Assembly: GCA_025200525.1 (NCBI GenBank)
Contig: CM045761.1
Coordinates: forward strand, 82,985,551 to 83,049,550
Origin: Camellia lanceoleosa
Taxonomy: Eukaryota > Streptophyta > Magnoliopsida > Ericales > Theaceae
Direction: 5' to 3'
DNA: 64,000 nt
Below the pieces are notes generated by a model. It made no database searches, was not told the DNA's origin, and saw nothing but the letters and a program-made list of their open reading frames with translations. A program made the position numbers and the translations under genes. Positions 26,271 through 36,911 of this stretch are shown here, in pieces. Every line of letters begins with the position of its first letter. Positions within the stretch are counted from its first letter, which is position 1.

Positions 26271-26835
26271 CTACAAAGTGGCACAAGAATTCCTTGGCTA
26301 AGACCAAATTATCTTGCAAATTGAGCAGGACAGTAGGCTTCGGAGATGCATTTGTAAGCCCTAGGATTCAAAGTCCCAATAAAGAGTTCCTTCGGCAGTA
26401 GAATGGAAACCCATATGTCCTTATGAATAAGTTGGGGGCAGGTGGAGGTGGCCAAAAAATCCCTCAACCATCCGTCAACCATGTTGGCCCCACAGCAGCA
26501 TCAAATGGACGAACAAAGGAGGGCCGAGTGGCTAGGGGTAACTGATAACAGAAGGTAATGTAATATGCAAAACTGGAGGGGTATAGAGACACTCTGGCAT
26601 ATTTCTCTCTGTAAGAAGTAGGATTGTACCAAAAATCTTAAGCTACGGCAGTGAAGTTGAGTGAAATATGCAAAAAGCCAGAGTTAGAGGATCCAAATTG
26701 GACCCCCTTGGTTGGGCTCTAGAGGCCTCTCCTAAAATTGGGAATAGGCCTTGTATACGTGCCCCAGAACATAGGGAGCCAGGGCTATTTTCTTCCCTAA
26801 AGCCAAAGCTTTGGCAAGGGGGACAAATTTAGGCA

Positions 26836-27558
26836 TTATCCTCTAGGAAGAGGTGCAAAAAAAGAATTTACAGAGCCAGTAAAGAAGAAAAAAAAAAAAA
26901 GCTCACGATCGGTCACAAGACCTTCTTTATTATTTTCAGAAACTATGAAGTCACTATAAAAGGAATTGTAAGAGTGAATAGAGAAAGAGACCTTGAGGTC
27001 TGGGTAGTGAGGGCCAAAAGTAACACCAACAGGGGAAAGCCCTAGAAGGTGGCATATGTTAAGAACGGTAAGGGCCATCATGCCACACTGGAATTGAAAG
27101 AAGTTGAATGCGGGGTTCCAAAAGCAAAGTGCAGCAGGGATAAGAAAAGGGTCCTTAGGAATGACAAACCTCGAAAGCCGAAGGGCGTCAAGAATGCAGA
27201 GATCCTCCAAATCTTGCTCCCGAGCTCCAACTACTCTATCATACTATTCCTCCCATTCAGTCTTCAATGTGGGCCAGCAGTGGTGAGGTTGGTTAACCCT
27301 CCAGTTCCCCCAGTTAAGACTTCCTTCGTAGAAAAGGTAATGATCTTCCAAACGTGGTTATAAAGGAGGAAGTGAAGCAGGAGCTTCCTTGAAGATGGGA
27401 CCAAGGACAAACTCCCCCTGTTCACGGTAGCGAGGGACAAAGATTTGGCCATCAATCGTGCTTTGACCCTCAGGGGTTCGGTATGTGGCTATCTCATCGG
27501 TGATGCATCTCTTCAAAGTAACCAAGGGACGTAAATGCTCAACAACTGGTACTTTCAA
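26836..27558 (-). pseudogene. Element A antisense plant mobile domain (PMD)-like ORF
   Basis: Antisense to the element, between integrase and 3' LTR. The N-terminal piece (27358-27558) starts MKVPVVEHLRPLVTLKRC; the second piece (26836-27210) reads CFWNPAFNFFQFQCGMMALT then VLNICHLLGLSPVG. The pattern of a Trp-containing 'FW-P-x-F-x-F' block followed by 'MALTVLNICHLLGLSP' is the PMD signature, also seen in host MAIN/MAIL-type proteins. PMD ORFs are known to ride in gypsy and MULE elements. At least one frame change lies near 27210-27360 and a stretch of T (26888-26901) ends the readable part. Its role in the element is unknown. Confidence 0.65.
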
Positions 27559-27559
27559 G

Positions 27560-28429
27560 GAAGAAGGGTGAAGAGAGTGAGTGTAAGAAGGGTAAGGAGT
27601 TGGTTGACAACAATGGGAGTGAAGGGAAAAGACTAGACAATTGAATAGGTAAGAGTGCGGGAAATTGGGGCTTTAAACCTTTCCGTCAAAAATTACCCAT
27701 TCAGCCTAACAGGTCAAATAAACCCATGTTACTTGATTGATTATTTTGACCCATGTGGGTTTAAGGCCTTTATTTTAAAATAAAAAAGGGTCCTGAAAAC
27801 ACAACAAAGAGAACTTCATTCAAAGCAGCATTTTATTACCTTATGAGAGAGGGAAGTACATTTTAAATGCTCAGTTCAGCTTCGAAATAGGTGGTTGGCT
27901 TCGAAGCTAGTGTTTTTCCCAGAATGCGTCAAACTCAAGTAGAGTTAGGACTTGTTTACTTCGAAAGTTTTGAAAGTACGCTCCTCAGCTTTCCATCAAG
28001 GAAAATTTCCTTCAAAGGAATGCTTTAGGATGCTTTGATGAAAAGAAGTATTGGTTTTGTTTGAGTTTAGTTTCAAAGTAAGTAGGTATTGGTGTGAATA
28101 TTTTAAAGACCAGGGGACTTACCCATATATGAAAGTACTTTTTGAACTTTTTACTAAGGTAGAGCCCTTTGAAGAAAGATCTTATCACTTTTAAGAGGAA
28201 CCTTATGCTTCGAAACACTTAAAACGGGCTTCGAAACAAGATTGGTTACTTTGAAGCTATTAGTTATATAGATTATGTGAACAAAGTGAGGGAGAAGGTC
28301 ATATTAACCATACAATTGGAATATGAAAACCCAATTTTATTGATATAAGCATTTACATTAATTTTATTGATATAAGCATTTACATTGGGGGAGCCTATTT
28401 GGTTACATTCTCAATTTCATAAAAATAAG
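27560..28429. other. Element A non-coding spacer before nested element B
   Basis: No convincing gene; the minus ORF at 28012-28218 is short and unsupported. CTTCGAA motifs recur, and a 26-bp unit (ATTTTATTGATATAAGCATT...) is tandemly duplicated at 28334-28386. The stretch ends at ATAAG (28425-28429), the TSD of element B. It probably served as leader or promoter for the antisense PMD ORF, which is inference from position. Confidence 0.5.
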
Positions 28430-28872
28430 TTTGGGGCTCGAGTAAATTGTTACGTAGGATAGCCGAATAGATTAAAGAAGGAAACTAAATCGTGTACAAT
28501 ACGGCTCTAGCCCCGAGGGATAGAGGCCGAATATTTAGATCGGTCTATCAGTTGTAGATTGGGCTGAATATGAAGATATAGCCGAATATGAAGAGATAGC
28601 CGAATAAGCGGTTGTTTATTGGATGAAAGGTGGGCCCAACGATCAACATCGAGGATGACTATAAATAAGAGGAGCATCAGCCAAAAGAGGCAGGTGAGAA
28701 CAAATAAGTTTAACTTGAGATATAAGCAACCAAGAGAGTATACACTGACTTATCCATCGGAGTGTTAATTCCGGCACCCCCGACCGGAGTGTTCATTCCT
28801 TTTCACGTGACTAGTTAAGGATCACGAGCATCCTACTGGATCCAAAGAGTATTTCCAAACCACTTCTCCACA
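28430..28872 (+). repeat. 5' LTR of element B
   Basis: 443 bp, ending CTTCTCCACA. The first bases are TTTGGGG where the 3' LTR has TGTGGGG, so the terminal TG is mutated. TATAAATA lies at 28660-28667. A ~17-18-bp internal duplication (GAATATGAAGATATAGCC) near 28567-28603 is present here and single in the 3' LTR. Confidence 0.92.
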
Positions 28873-28892
28873 ATTGGCGCCGTCTGTGGGAA
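28873..28892 (+). promoter_or_regulatory. Primer-binding site of element B
   Basis: ATTGGCGCCGTCTGTGGGAA directly follows the 5' LTR. TGGCGCC at this place is the usual start of the tRNA primer site in plant gypsy elements. The priming tRNA was not determined. Confidence 0.75.
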
Positions 28893-28907
28893 TACTTCAG
28901 CATATCT

Positions 28908-30480
28908 ATGGCGGATGTAATAGAAGATCCTCCAATAGTCGCTGACGACCTTATGCAACAAGATGAAACCACTCCAAGCAACATGCTCGGGCCCGAGACC
29001 ATCGCTGCACAAAGAACCTTGAACTTCGACTCAGTTGCCCAGACCTCACCCTCGACATCAGCACATGAGACAATGCAAGCAATCATGGATCAGGCGAAGC
29101 CAAACAAACAGAGGTTGGAAAACATGATCGCTGAGAACGAGCGCCTTCGACAGGATTTGGCCTTGGAGGTGGCAAAATCCCAACAGGTTGCACGCCAAGA
29201 TCCAGGACGACCTTTGAGAAGGGACGGTCGACGACCTCGAGTTCGAAGACAAGATAGTGACGGTGATTTTGACTCATCATCCCCCGAATCCAAAAAGAAG
29301 GGACGAGTCGAAACCTCCAGTTCTTCCTTAGAGAGTCCACATGCACGGAATAAGCGAAGAAGAAATGGTTCAGACAAAGAGGATCAACATGACCCCTTTG
29401 TTCGAAAGATCGCAAGGGCAGTGCTACCCAAGAATTTCAAAACTCCATCGTTCAGCCTATACGATGGAAAATTGGACCCCACAGATCACATCCATCATTA
29501 TAAGCAAGCCATGACGCTACATGCAGACGACAAGGTCCTCATGTATCGAATATTTCCGAGCAGTTTGGGACCTTTGGTCGTCAGATGGTACTATAAATTG
29601 GAGCTGACATCGATCAAGAGCTTCCATCAACTCCAAAAATCCTTCAGGGCAAGGTTCATCACCAATGAGGTCCAGCCTAAGCAGGCCGATTCTCTCTGGG
29701 CAATGCAAATCCAACTAGGGGAAACCCTATGAGCGTATTCGGCGCTATTAGGAATGCTTTAATCTTGCAGATGATGCCTGCAATGACTCCATGGCCATCA
29801 CCGCCTTTAAAATGGGGTTCTATCCTGATTGTGCTCTCCGCAGCTCCTTAACCAGAAGGCCCCCCAAAATAGTCTGGTTGTTGATGAAGAAAGTTGAGGA
29901 ATATTAGAAAGTGGAAGATGATGCCCTGCGGGTCAAAGCCGGGCATAAGGCCAACAAGACGGCCCCATCTGAAATCGTCCAGCCGATAAATTCTGTACCA
30001 TCACGAAGCCCTGAACCACAAAATCAGACAAAACGAGACAAAAGACAAGATTCGCGTCGATCAAATGACCAATGTCCACATCGGTCTAATGAGCAACTTC
30101 AAATGGATAGCAGGCGCATAAAGCGTGTGGACAAGAAATATACGGAGTTGTTAGAGCCGATCAGCATGGTTATGTCTAAAGTACAACATTTGCCATTCTT
30201 CAAATGGCCACCCAAGATGGTGGGACCTCCCGACACAAGGAGATGGGATAAGCGGTGCAAATATCACAAAGACCACGGTCATGATACCGAAAGTTGCTAT
30301 GCTTTGAAAGATCACCTTGAAGAGTTGGTACAAGATGGTCGACTTAAGCAACACATTCGAAAGAACAACTTAACGAAAACAGTTGCTCTACGGCAGGATT
30401 CACCTTCACTCGGCGTAATCCATATGATATACAACTTGCCGATGACATCCGCCGTACATACAATTCAGTCACATCCTCAC
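28908..30480 (+). pseudogene. gag: Element B gag
   Basis: Starts at the ATG at 28908, 36 bp after the LTR, and is open to 29730, where TGA follows. A disordered charged N-terminal half (Arg/Ser-rich, about residues 95-155) precedes the capsid-like part with LYDGKLDPTDHIHHYKQAM and FHQLQKSFRARF. After a frame change near 29730 and a stop at 29905, the reading continues from 29911 with the nucleocapsid portion, including CKYHKDHGHDTESCYALK (C-x2-H-x4-H-x4-C-like), a zinc knuckle variant typical of this lineage. Gag builds the particle and packages RNA. Broken in at least two places. Confidence 0.87.
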
Positions 30481-30519
30481 CCCCAAAAGCAAATCACACC
30501 AGCGAAACGACCCCACGAA

Positions 30520-30966
30520 GCTGCAAGTATTACTTTCGATGATTCAGATTTGGCCGATGTGATGCTCCCCCACATTGATCCCTTGGTCATCGAGCTACAT
30601 GTAAATCGATTCGCTGTTGAGCGTGTTCTCATTGATCAGGGGAGCACTTTGGAAGTTATATACTACAAGACCTTCGTCAAACTCGGCTTCACTGAGTCGG
30701 ACCTGTCTCTAGCTCATTACCCATTATTCGGCTTCAACACTAATCCGGAATATCCGTTGGGCAAAATCACACTGCCAGTTCGAGTGGGCTCCCGATCAGT
30801 GGATGTGGAATTTTTGGTTGTCAAGCTTCCTTCGCCGTATAATCTTATCATGGGACAAACTTGGCTGTATGCCATGCAGGCCGTGCCAAGCACCTATCAT
30901 CAACTACTTCGCTTCTCGACTGAATGCGACATTGAACAAATTTGCGGTTCCCAGAAATCGGCATAA
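30520..30966 (+). pseudogene. Element B aspartic protease domain
   Basis: In the same open frame as the nucleocapsid part (29911-30966). VERVLIDQGSTLEVIYYKTF is the retropepsin active-site loop (DQG in place of DTG/DSG, as is frequent in Tat-type elements), and VEFLVVKLPSPYNLIMGQTWL closes the domain. The frame ends at a TAA at 30964-30966; the RT part lies in another frame, so a frameshift lies near 30910-31005. Confidence 0.85.
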
Positions 30967-31008
30967 GCATGTTATCTTCTCGTTGCAAAGACACCAAGAG
31001 AGCTGGAA

Positions 31009-32073
31009 GTGAATTCTATTGAGGTGCCAGATCGAGAGAGCCTCGACGATGTTGGGCTGCTTCCAAGTGAAAAGGCAACCGAAGATCTGGATCGAGTTGA
31101 AATTAACGGGAACCCTGACAGGTTCTTCATGGTCGGCGCTTCCCTGAATAAAGTCGACAGGCAGCAGCTAGTTTCCTTCTTACTCGGTAACCTTGATGTA
31201 TTTGCGTGGTCACCATATGAGATGCCGGGGGTGGATCCATCTGTTTCTCAGCACCGATTAAACGTTGACCCCAAATGTAAGCTGATTATTCAGAAAAGCT
31301 GGCGGTTAGTCATGAACACATCACGCCATGTTGAAGAAGTTGACCGATTACTTGATGCCGGGGCAATCCGCGAAGTGACTTATCCTACATGGTTGTCGAA
31401 TACTGTGGTTGTAAAGAAGAAAAATGGAACTTGGCGTGTTTGTGTGGATTTCACAGACTTAAACAAAGCTTGTTCCAAGGATTGCTTTCCCCTCCCCAGA
31501 ATAGACCAACTCGTAGATGCCACGGCACATCATCAACGTATGAGCTTCCTGGATGCCTACAGAGGCTACCATCAAATTGAAGAATGCGGGGGCAACTTAC
31601 CAAAGACTAGTCACTGCCATGTTCAAGGAGCAACTCGGTTGTACTATGGAAGTGTACATTGACGATATGGTGGTCAAGTCCAAAGAGGAGCAAACTCATC
31701 TATTCGGAAGAATCTGATCCCAAACGCTTCCAAATGTGCATTTGGGATCAGATTCGGAAAATTCCTTGGCTACATTGTTAACCATCGCAGAATCGAAGCC
31801 AACTCGAGGCAAATCACAGTAATTCTAGAACTCAGCTCTCCTTGGTCGGTCAAGGAGGTTCAAAAGCTGATGGGGATGGCCGCCGCACTCAACAGGTTCA
31901 TCAGTCGTTTCACAGATCATTGCCAACAATTCTTTCATACCCTACGGCAGGGTAAAGCATTTGAATGGACCTCCAAGTGCGAAGCTGCTTTGAACGGTTT
32001 GAAGACTTACCTCCGATCAGTTCCACTATTGATAACACCTTTGGCAGGTGATCCGTTCATTTTATATCCGCGC
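31009..32073 (+). pseudogene. Element B reverse transcriptase with internal deletion
   Basis: The open piece 31009-31662 contains FAWSPYEMPGVDP, the KKKNGTWRVCVDFTDLNKAC motif and DAYRGYHQI. At about 31580 the palm sequence jumps to the part that normally follows MPFGL: roughly 30 codons are missing and the frame shifts. The YIDD box is still visible at about 31653-31664, but in another frame. A tail with FGKFLGYIV and an RNase H-linker piece (31870-32076) follow. Without the fingers/palm segment it cannot act. Confidence 0.87.
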
Positions 32074-32084
32074 TGACCGCCGTC

Positions 32085-32290
32085 GGCCGCATCGTTAAAA
32101 AAAAAAGAACTTGGGGAGCAGCGGCCAGTGTATTATGTGAGCAAAGCAATGGTTGACGCCGAAACACATTACCTTCCATTGGAAAAACTCATCCTTGCTC
32201 TGGTCATGGCAGGAAGAGAACTGATGCATTACTTTCGGCCATACCATTAGGGTACTAACGACTACCCTTCGGCCAAGATTCTTAGTGTAC
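32085..32290 (+). pseudogene. Element B RNase H domain remnant
   Basis: Short open stretches read ELGEQRPVYYVSKAM, then THYLPLEKLILALVMA, then LMHYFRP. This is the RT-linked RNase H signature (YYVSKAM is the conserved block). An A-run at 32097-32106 and stops around 32250 break it. The next ORF begins at 32285 with the tail of this domain (GRLSKWALELGQYDIQF). Confidence 0.78.
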
Positions 32291-33216
32291 ATCGGGCGCC
32301 TTTCAAAGTGGGCCCTCGAACTCGGCCAGTACGATATTCAATTTCTGCCAAGGACCTCAATCAAGAGGCAAGTGCTCGCCGAATTTGTGGCCGAATTCAC
32401 TAGAGGCCTCATTGACTTTAAGTCTGATCAGATTCAACCTAAGCCGAACTGGAGAATTTATGTTGGGGACATTTGGCAGTTGTATTGTGACAGATCGTCC
32501 AACCAACGTGGCAGTGGGGCGGGCGTAGTGATCATGGCTCCCGACGGGACAATAATTGAGCAGGCTGTAAAACTGGGCTTCGACGCATCGAACAATGAGG
32601 CCGAATACGAAGCATTGTTAACCGGCTTACGGAATGCACATCTCCTTGGTGCTCGGCGTCTGCGTATCTTTTGCGATTCAAAGCTAGTCATCAACCAATT
32701 GAAAGGGGAATATGCAGCCAAAAATGACCGAATGACAGCTTACATGAAAACGACGAATTCTTTGCTGGGAAAATTCGACCATCATGAACTAAATCAAATA
32801 ACCCGGGATCAAAACACACATGCAGATGCCCTGGCCTGCCTAGCCTCCGCCATAAACTCAGAAATCAAATGGACAATTGAAGTAGGATTCATCCCTGAGC
32901 CGAGTATTGCCCCCTCAGAGGCCATTCAAATTAATATCATAGAATCAGGTCTAACTTGGATGGACCCTATCACTGCATTCCTGTCTTCTGAACAGCTCCC
33001 GGCGGATAAGAAAGAAGCACACAGACTGCGGAACAAAGCCCTGTGATATTACTTGGATTTGCAAGGAAAGCTCTACAAAAAATCCCTTTCTGGTCCATAT
33101 CTAGAATGCGTTCATCCGGATAAAGTCGAAGAACTCCTGGTTGAAATACATGAAGGTAGTTGTGGTGCCCATTCCGGCGGGCGCTCTTTGGCTCATCGAG
33201 CTGTGACACAAGGGTA
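32285..33216 (+). pseudogene. Element B archaeal-type RNase H and start of integrase
   Basis: The open frame 32285-33046 contains the second RNase H. YCDRSSNQRGSGAGVVIMAP carries the first Asp (D-R-S in place of D-G-S), NNEAEYEALLTGL the Glu, IFCDSKLVINQLKGEY the second Asp and NTHADALACLAS the last Asp. All catalytic acids appear kept, so this is the best preserved enzymatic domain of B. After a TGA at 33044, the integrase N-terminal zinc region begins (HEGSCGAHSGGRSLAHRA). It is then cut at 33217 by a MITE. Confidence 0.85.
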
Positions 33217-33219
33217 TTA

Positions 33220-34228
33220 GGCCTGTTTGGTAGAGCTTATAAGCTGCTTATTTCAGGTTTTAGCTTAATTTAAGCTAAAATATTGTGTTTGGTGCAGCTT
33301 AAGTTAACCAGCTTATAGCTTAAATCAAGTTATTTCTCAGCTTATCTCAAAAGCTGATCAGGGGGTGCTTAAATTTTTGACTTAAGCATGCAGCTGGTAT
33401 GGAGTGGCTAAAATTACTTAAATGCCCTTGTCAATACTCAAATATTAATATTAATTAAAAAACAAAAAATTGTATATTTCTAAAGAAAAAGAAAAAAATC
33501 AATATTAATTGAAAAATTAATTGGTATTAATTATTAATAAATTCATATTGTATATTTTTATATTAATTAAAAAATAAAAAATTGTATATTTCTAAAGAAA
33601 AAGAAAAAGAATTAATATTAATTAAAAAAATCAATATTAATTGGTATTAATTATTAATAAATTAATATTTTATAATTTTGTAATGAATTAATTATTAATT
33701 GATACTAATTAATAACAATTGTTGATTATTAATATTAATTGATACTAATAAAAATTAAATATTAATATTAATTTATACTAATTAATAATTTTAGTATTAA
33801 TTGAGACTAATTAAGCCATTAATTGATACTAATTAATAATTTTAGTATTAATTGATACTAATTAAGAAATTAATTAATACTAATTAATTTATAATTGAAA
33901 ATAATTGTGACAATAATACTTCCATTCATTTTTAGCAAATGTATCAATTTTTATATTAATTGATACTAATTATATTAACTTTTATTAAGGAAAATTAAAA
34001 CGGAAAAAAATGACAAAATAATCATTTTTATATCATATAAGGGTAGAAAGGACAATTATACAGTAAAAAACTATTTTATAGCTTATTAACCAAACACTAC
34101 TCTGCTGCTTAAATCCATAATTCCACAGCTGCACCAAATAGGTTAACGGCTTATGTTCACAGCTATAAGCCATAATCTGTTAAGTTATAATCTATAATCA
34201 CTTTTCCACAGCTCTACCAAACGGGGCC
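33220..34228. mobile_element. PIF/Harbinger-like MITE in element B integrase
   Basis: Ends GGCCTGTTTGGTAGAGCTTA and GCTCTACCAAACGGGGCC are inverted repeats. TTA direct repeats lie at 33217-33219 and 34230-34232 (ATTA is equally consistent). Removing the element with one repeat copy makes the integrase codons on either side contiguous. The interior is extremely AT-rich with recurrent ATTAATTGATACTAATTA motifs and no ORF. Confidence 0.87.
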
Positions 34229-34232
34229 ATTA

Positions 34233-35205
34233 TTGGCCAACAATGAGAGCTGATGCCGAGTGCTACGTCAAGAAATGTGAACAAAGTGCCGCTTTTCTCC
34301 TTTAACCCATTTGCCTGCTGAAGAGTTAAGCTCTATCACCGCCCTGCTCGTCAGCCCAATGGGGACTTGACATTGTCGGACCATTATCTCGTGCCCCGGG
34401 CAACAAACTATTTTTGATTGTCGCGACAGATTACTTCACAAAATGGATCGAAGCGGAGGCACTAACGCACATTTGAGATACTGATGTTAAGCGTTTTGTA
34501 TGGAGAAATGTCATAACACGATTCGGCATTCCAAGAGCACTTATTTTAGACAACGGCACCCAGTTTGATTGTGGCATCTACTGGGAACTATGCAGCACGT
34601 ATGGTATTCGGCCTTATTTCTCCATGCCGGCTTATCCACAGAGCAATGGTCATGTTGAAGCCTTCAACAAAGCCATCTTGGACGGCATCAAGAAGAGGCT
34701 GGAAAAAGCCAAAGGCAGATGGGTCGAAGAGTTGTCGAGTGTGTTGTGGGCTCATCGCACTACGCCGAGGCGATCCACTGGGGAAACACCGTTTGTTTGA
34801 TGCTTTGGAACCCAGGCAATCATCCCTCTGGAGATCGGCCTCCCAACATTGAAATTGAAGGTTTTTGATATGGGCCGAGAGGACATGATGTTAGCCTTGG
34901 ATTTGACTCTGATTGAAGAACGACGAGATCGTGCCCTTGTGTCCATGGCACGGTACCATCAATAGCTTGCTAAGTTATATAATCAACGTGTTCAGCTACG
35001 CCGCTATACACCAGGAGAATTGGTCCTCAAGAAAGTACTTCCGACTGCTAGGAATCCGGCTGATGGAAAACTGGGTCTTAATTGGGACGGCCCTTATCAA
35101 ATCGATTCAATCACGGGAACAGGAGCATATCGGCTCAAAGACATGTCTGGGAGAAGTCTGCCACGCCCTTGGAATTCCACGCATTTGCGTAAATTTTATC
35201 ATTGA
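34233..35205 (+). pseudogene. Element B integrase, catalytic core and C-terminus
   Basis: After the MITE, the reading resumes with the zinc-binding YVKKC and a core containing GLDIVGPL (first Asp), ILDNGTQFD (second Asp) and NGHVEAFN (Glu). WAHRTTPRRSTGETPF and the C-terminal GPYQIDSITGTGAYRL (SH3-like) with LRKFYH follow, ending in a TGA just after 35202. Stops or shifts occur near 34305, 34475, 34797 and 34965. Catalytic residues survive but the frame does not. Confidence 0.87.
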
Positions 35206-35326
35206 CCCAACATGTGGGGCATGATAACTTGTTTTGAATATTCGCCGTGAACAACTTTCACTCCTATAATGCAAGATTTCTTATCTCACTATATGGAATT
35301 TTAGTTCGAAATCAAAAGCCTCCGGA

Positions 35327-36718
35327 TTCGGAGTGCCCTTCGCAGATCTCACGATTGGCCAAGTTAAAAGCCTTCGAATTCGGAGCCCCATCAGTGAATG
35401 CCACTTTTGGGCCAAGTAAGACTCCAGATTTGGAGCACCATTAGTGAATGCCACTTTTGGGCCGAGTAAGACTCCGAATTCGGAGCCCCCTTCGTGGATC
35501 ACACGATTGGCCAAGTTAAAAGCCTCCGGATTCGGAGCGCCCTTTGTGGATCACACGATTGGCCAAGTTAAAAGCCTCCAGATTCGGAGCGTCCTTCGTG
35601 GATGACACGATTGGCCAAGTTAAAAGCCTCCGGATTCGGAGCGCCTTTCGTGGATCTCACGATTGGCCAAGTTAAAAGCCTCCGGATTCGGAGCACCCTT
35701 CGTGGATCTCACGATTGGCTAAGTTAAAAGCCTCCGGATTCGGAGCGCCCTTCGTGGATCTCATGATTGGCCAAGTTAGAAGCCTTTGAATTCGGAGCCC
35801 CATCAATGAATACCACTTTTGGGTAGAGTAAGACTCCGGATTCAGAGCACCATCAGTGAATGCCACTTTTGGGCCAAGTAAGACTCTGGATTCGGAGCGC
35901 CCTTCGTGGATCACACGATTGGCCAAGTTAAAAGCCTCCAGATTCGGAGCGCCTTTCGTGGATCTTACGATTAGCCAAGTTAAAAGCCTCTGAATTCAGA
36001 GCCCCATCAGTGAATGCCACTTTTGGGCCGAGTAAGACTCCAGATTCGGAGCGCCTTTCGTAGATCTCACGATTGGCCAAGTTAAAAACCTCTGAATTCG
36101 GAGCCCCATCAGTGAATGCCACTTTCGGGTCGAGTAAGACTTCGGATTCGGAGCGCCCTTCATGGATCACACGATTGGCCAAGTTAAAAGCCTCCAGATT
36201 CGGAGCGCCTTTCGTGGATCTTACGATTGGCCAAGTTAAAAGCCTCCGAATTCGGAGCCCCATTAGTGAATGCCACTTTTGGGCCAAGTAAGACTCCGGA
36301 TTCGGAGCGCCCTTCGTGGATCACACGATTAGCCAAGTTAAAAGCCTCCGAAGTCGGAGCCCCATCAGTGAATGCCACTTTTGGGCCGAGTAAGACTCCG
36401 GATTCGGAGCGCCCTTCGTGGATCACACGATTGGCCAAGTTAAAATCCTCCAGATTCGGAGTGCTCTTTGTGGATCTCACGATTGGCCAAGTTAAAAGCC
36501 TCCGAATTCGGAGCCCCATTAGTGAATGCCACTTTTGGGCCGAGTAAGACTCCGAATTTGGAGCGCCCTTCGTGGATCACACGATTGGCCAAGTTAAAAG
36601 CCTTCGGATTAGGAGCGCCCCTCGTAGATCTCATGATTGACCAAGTTAAAATCCTCTGAATTCGGAGCCCCGTTAGTGAATGCCACTTTTGGGCTGAGTA
36701 AGACTCCGAATTCGGCGC
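35327..36718. repeat. Tandem array of alternating ~50/52-bp units in element B
   Basis: About 27 units anchored on TTCGGAGC. One type (52 bp) contains TTCGTGGATCACACGATTGG and CCAAGTTAAAAGCC; the other (50 bp) contains CCCATCAGTGAATGCCACTT and GGGCCGAGTAAGACTCC. They share the TTCGGAG anchor and a GGCC-AGT core, so they are likely diverged halves of one ancestral unit. It lies between integrase and antisense ORFs, a region known in Tat/Ogre-type elements to host satellite-like tandem repeats. A 102-bp pair is divisible by three, which explains the open reading frames across it. Confidence 0.93.
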
Positions 36719-36911
36719 GCTTTTCATATATGATGATTGACAAGCATAAACGTCGTTGGCGAAAAATAAAAATTGGAAGATGATTATCATTGAATTTATA
36801 AACACAAATTGAAACAGCATGCAAACATTTAAAATAATATGTTACATTGAATTGATCAAAAATACATAATTCGCTCCCAATCTACGTTAGAGCAGTACAA
36901 TATGTTCAGTT

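Noticed and set aside
35327..36718. Possible CRISPR-like array
   Set aside because: Units are contiguous with no unique spacers, the context is a plant retrotransposon, and there are no cas genes.
35281..36824. Many repetitive ORFs of 60-126 aa on both strands
   Set aside because: Products of the 50/52-bp tandem array, whose paired length is divisible by three.
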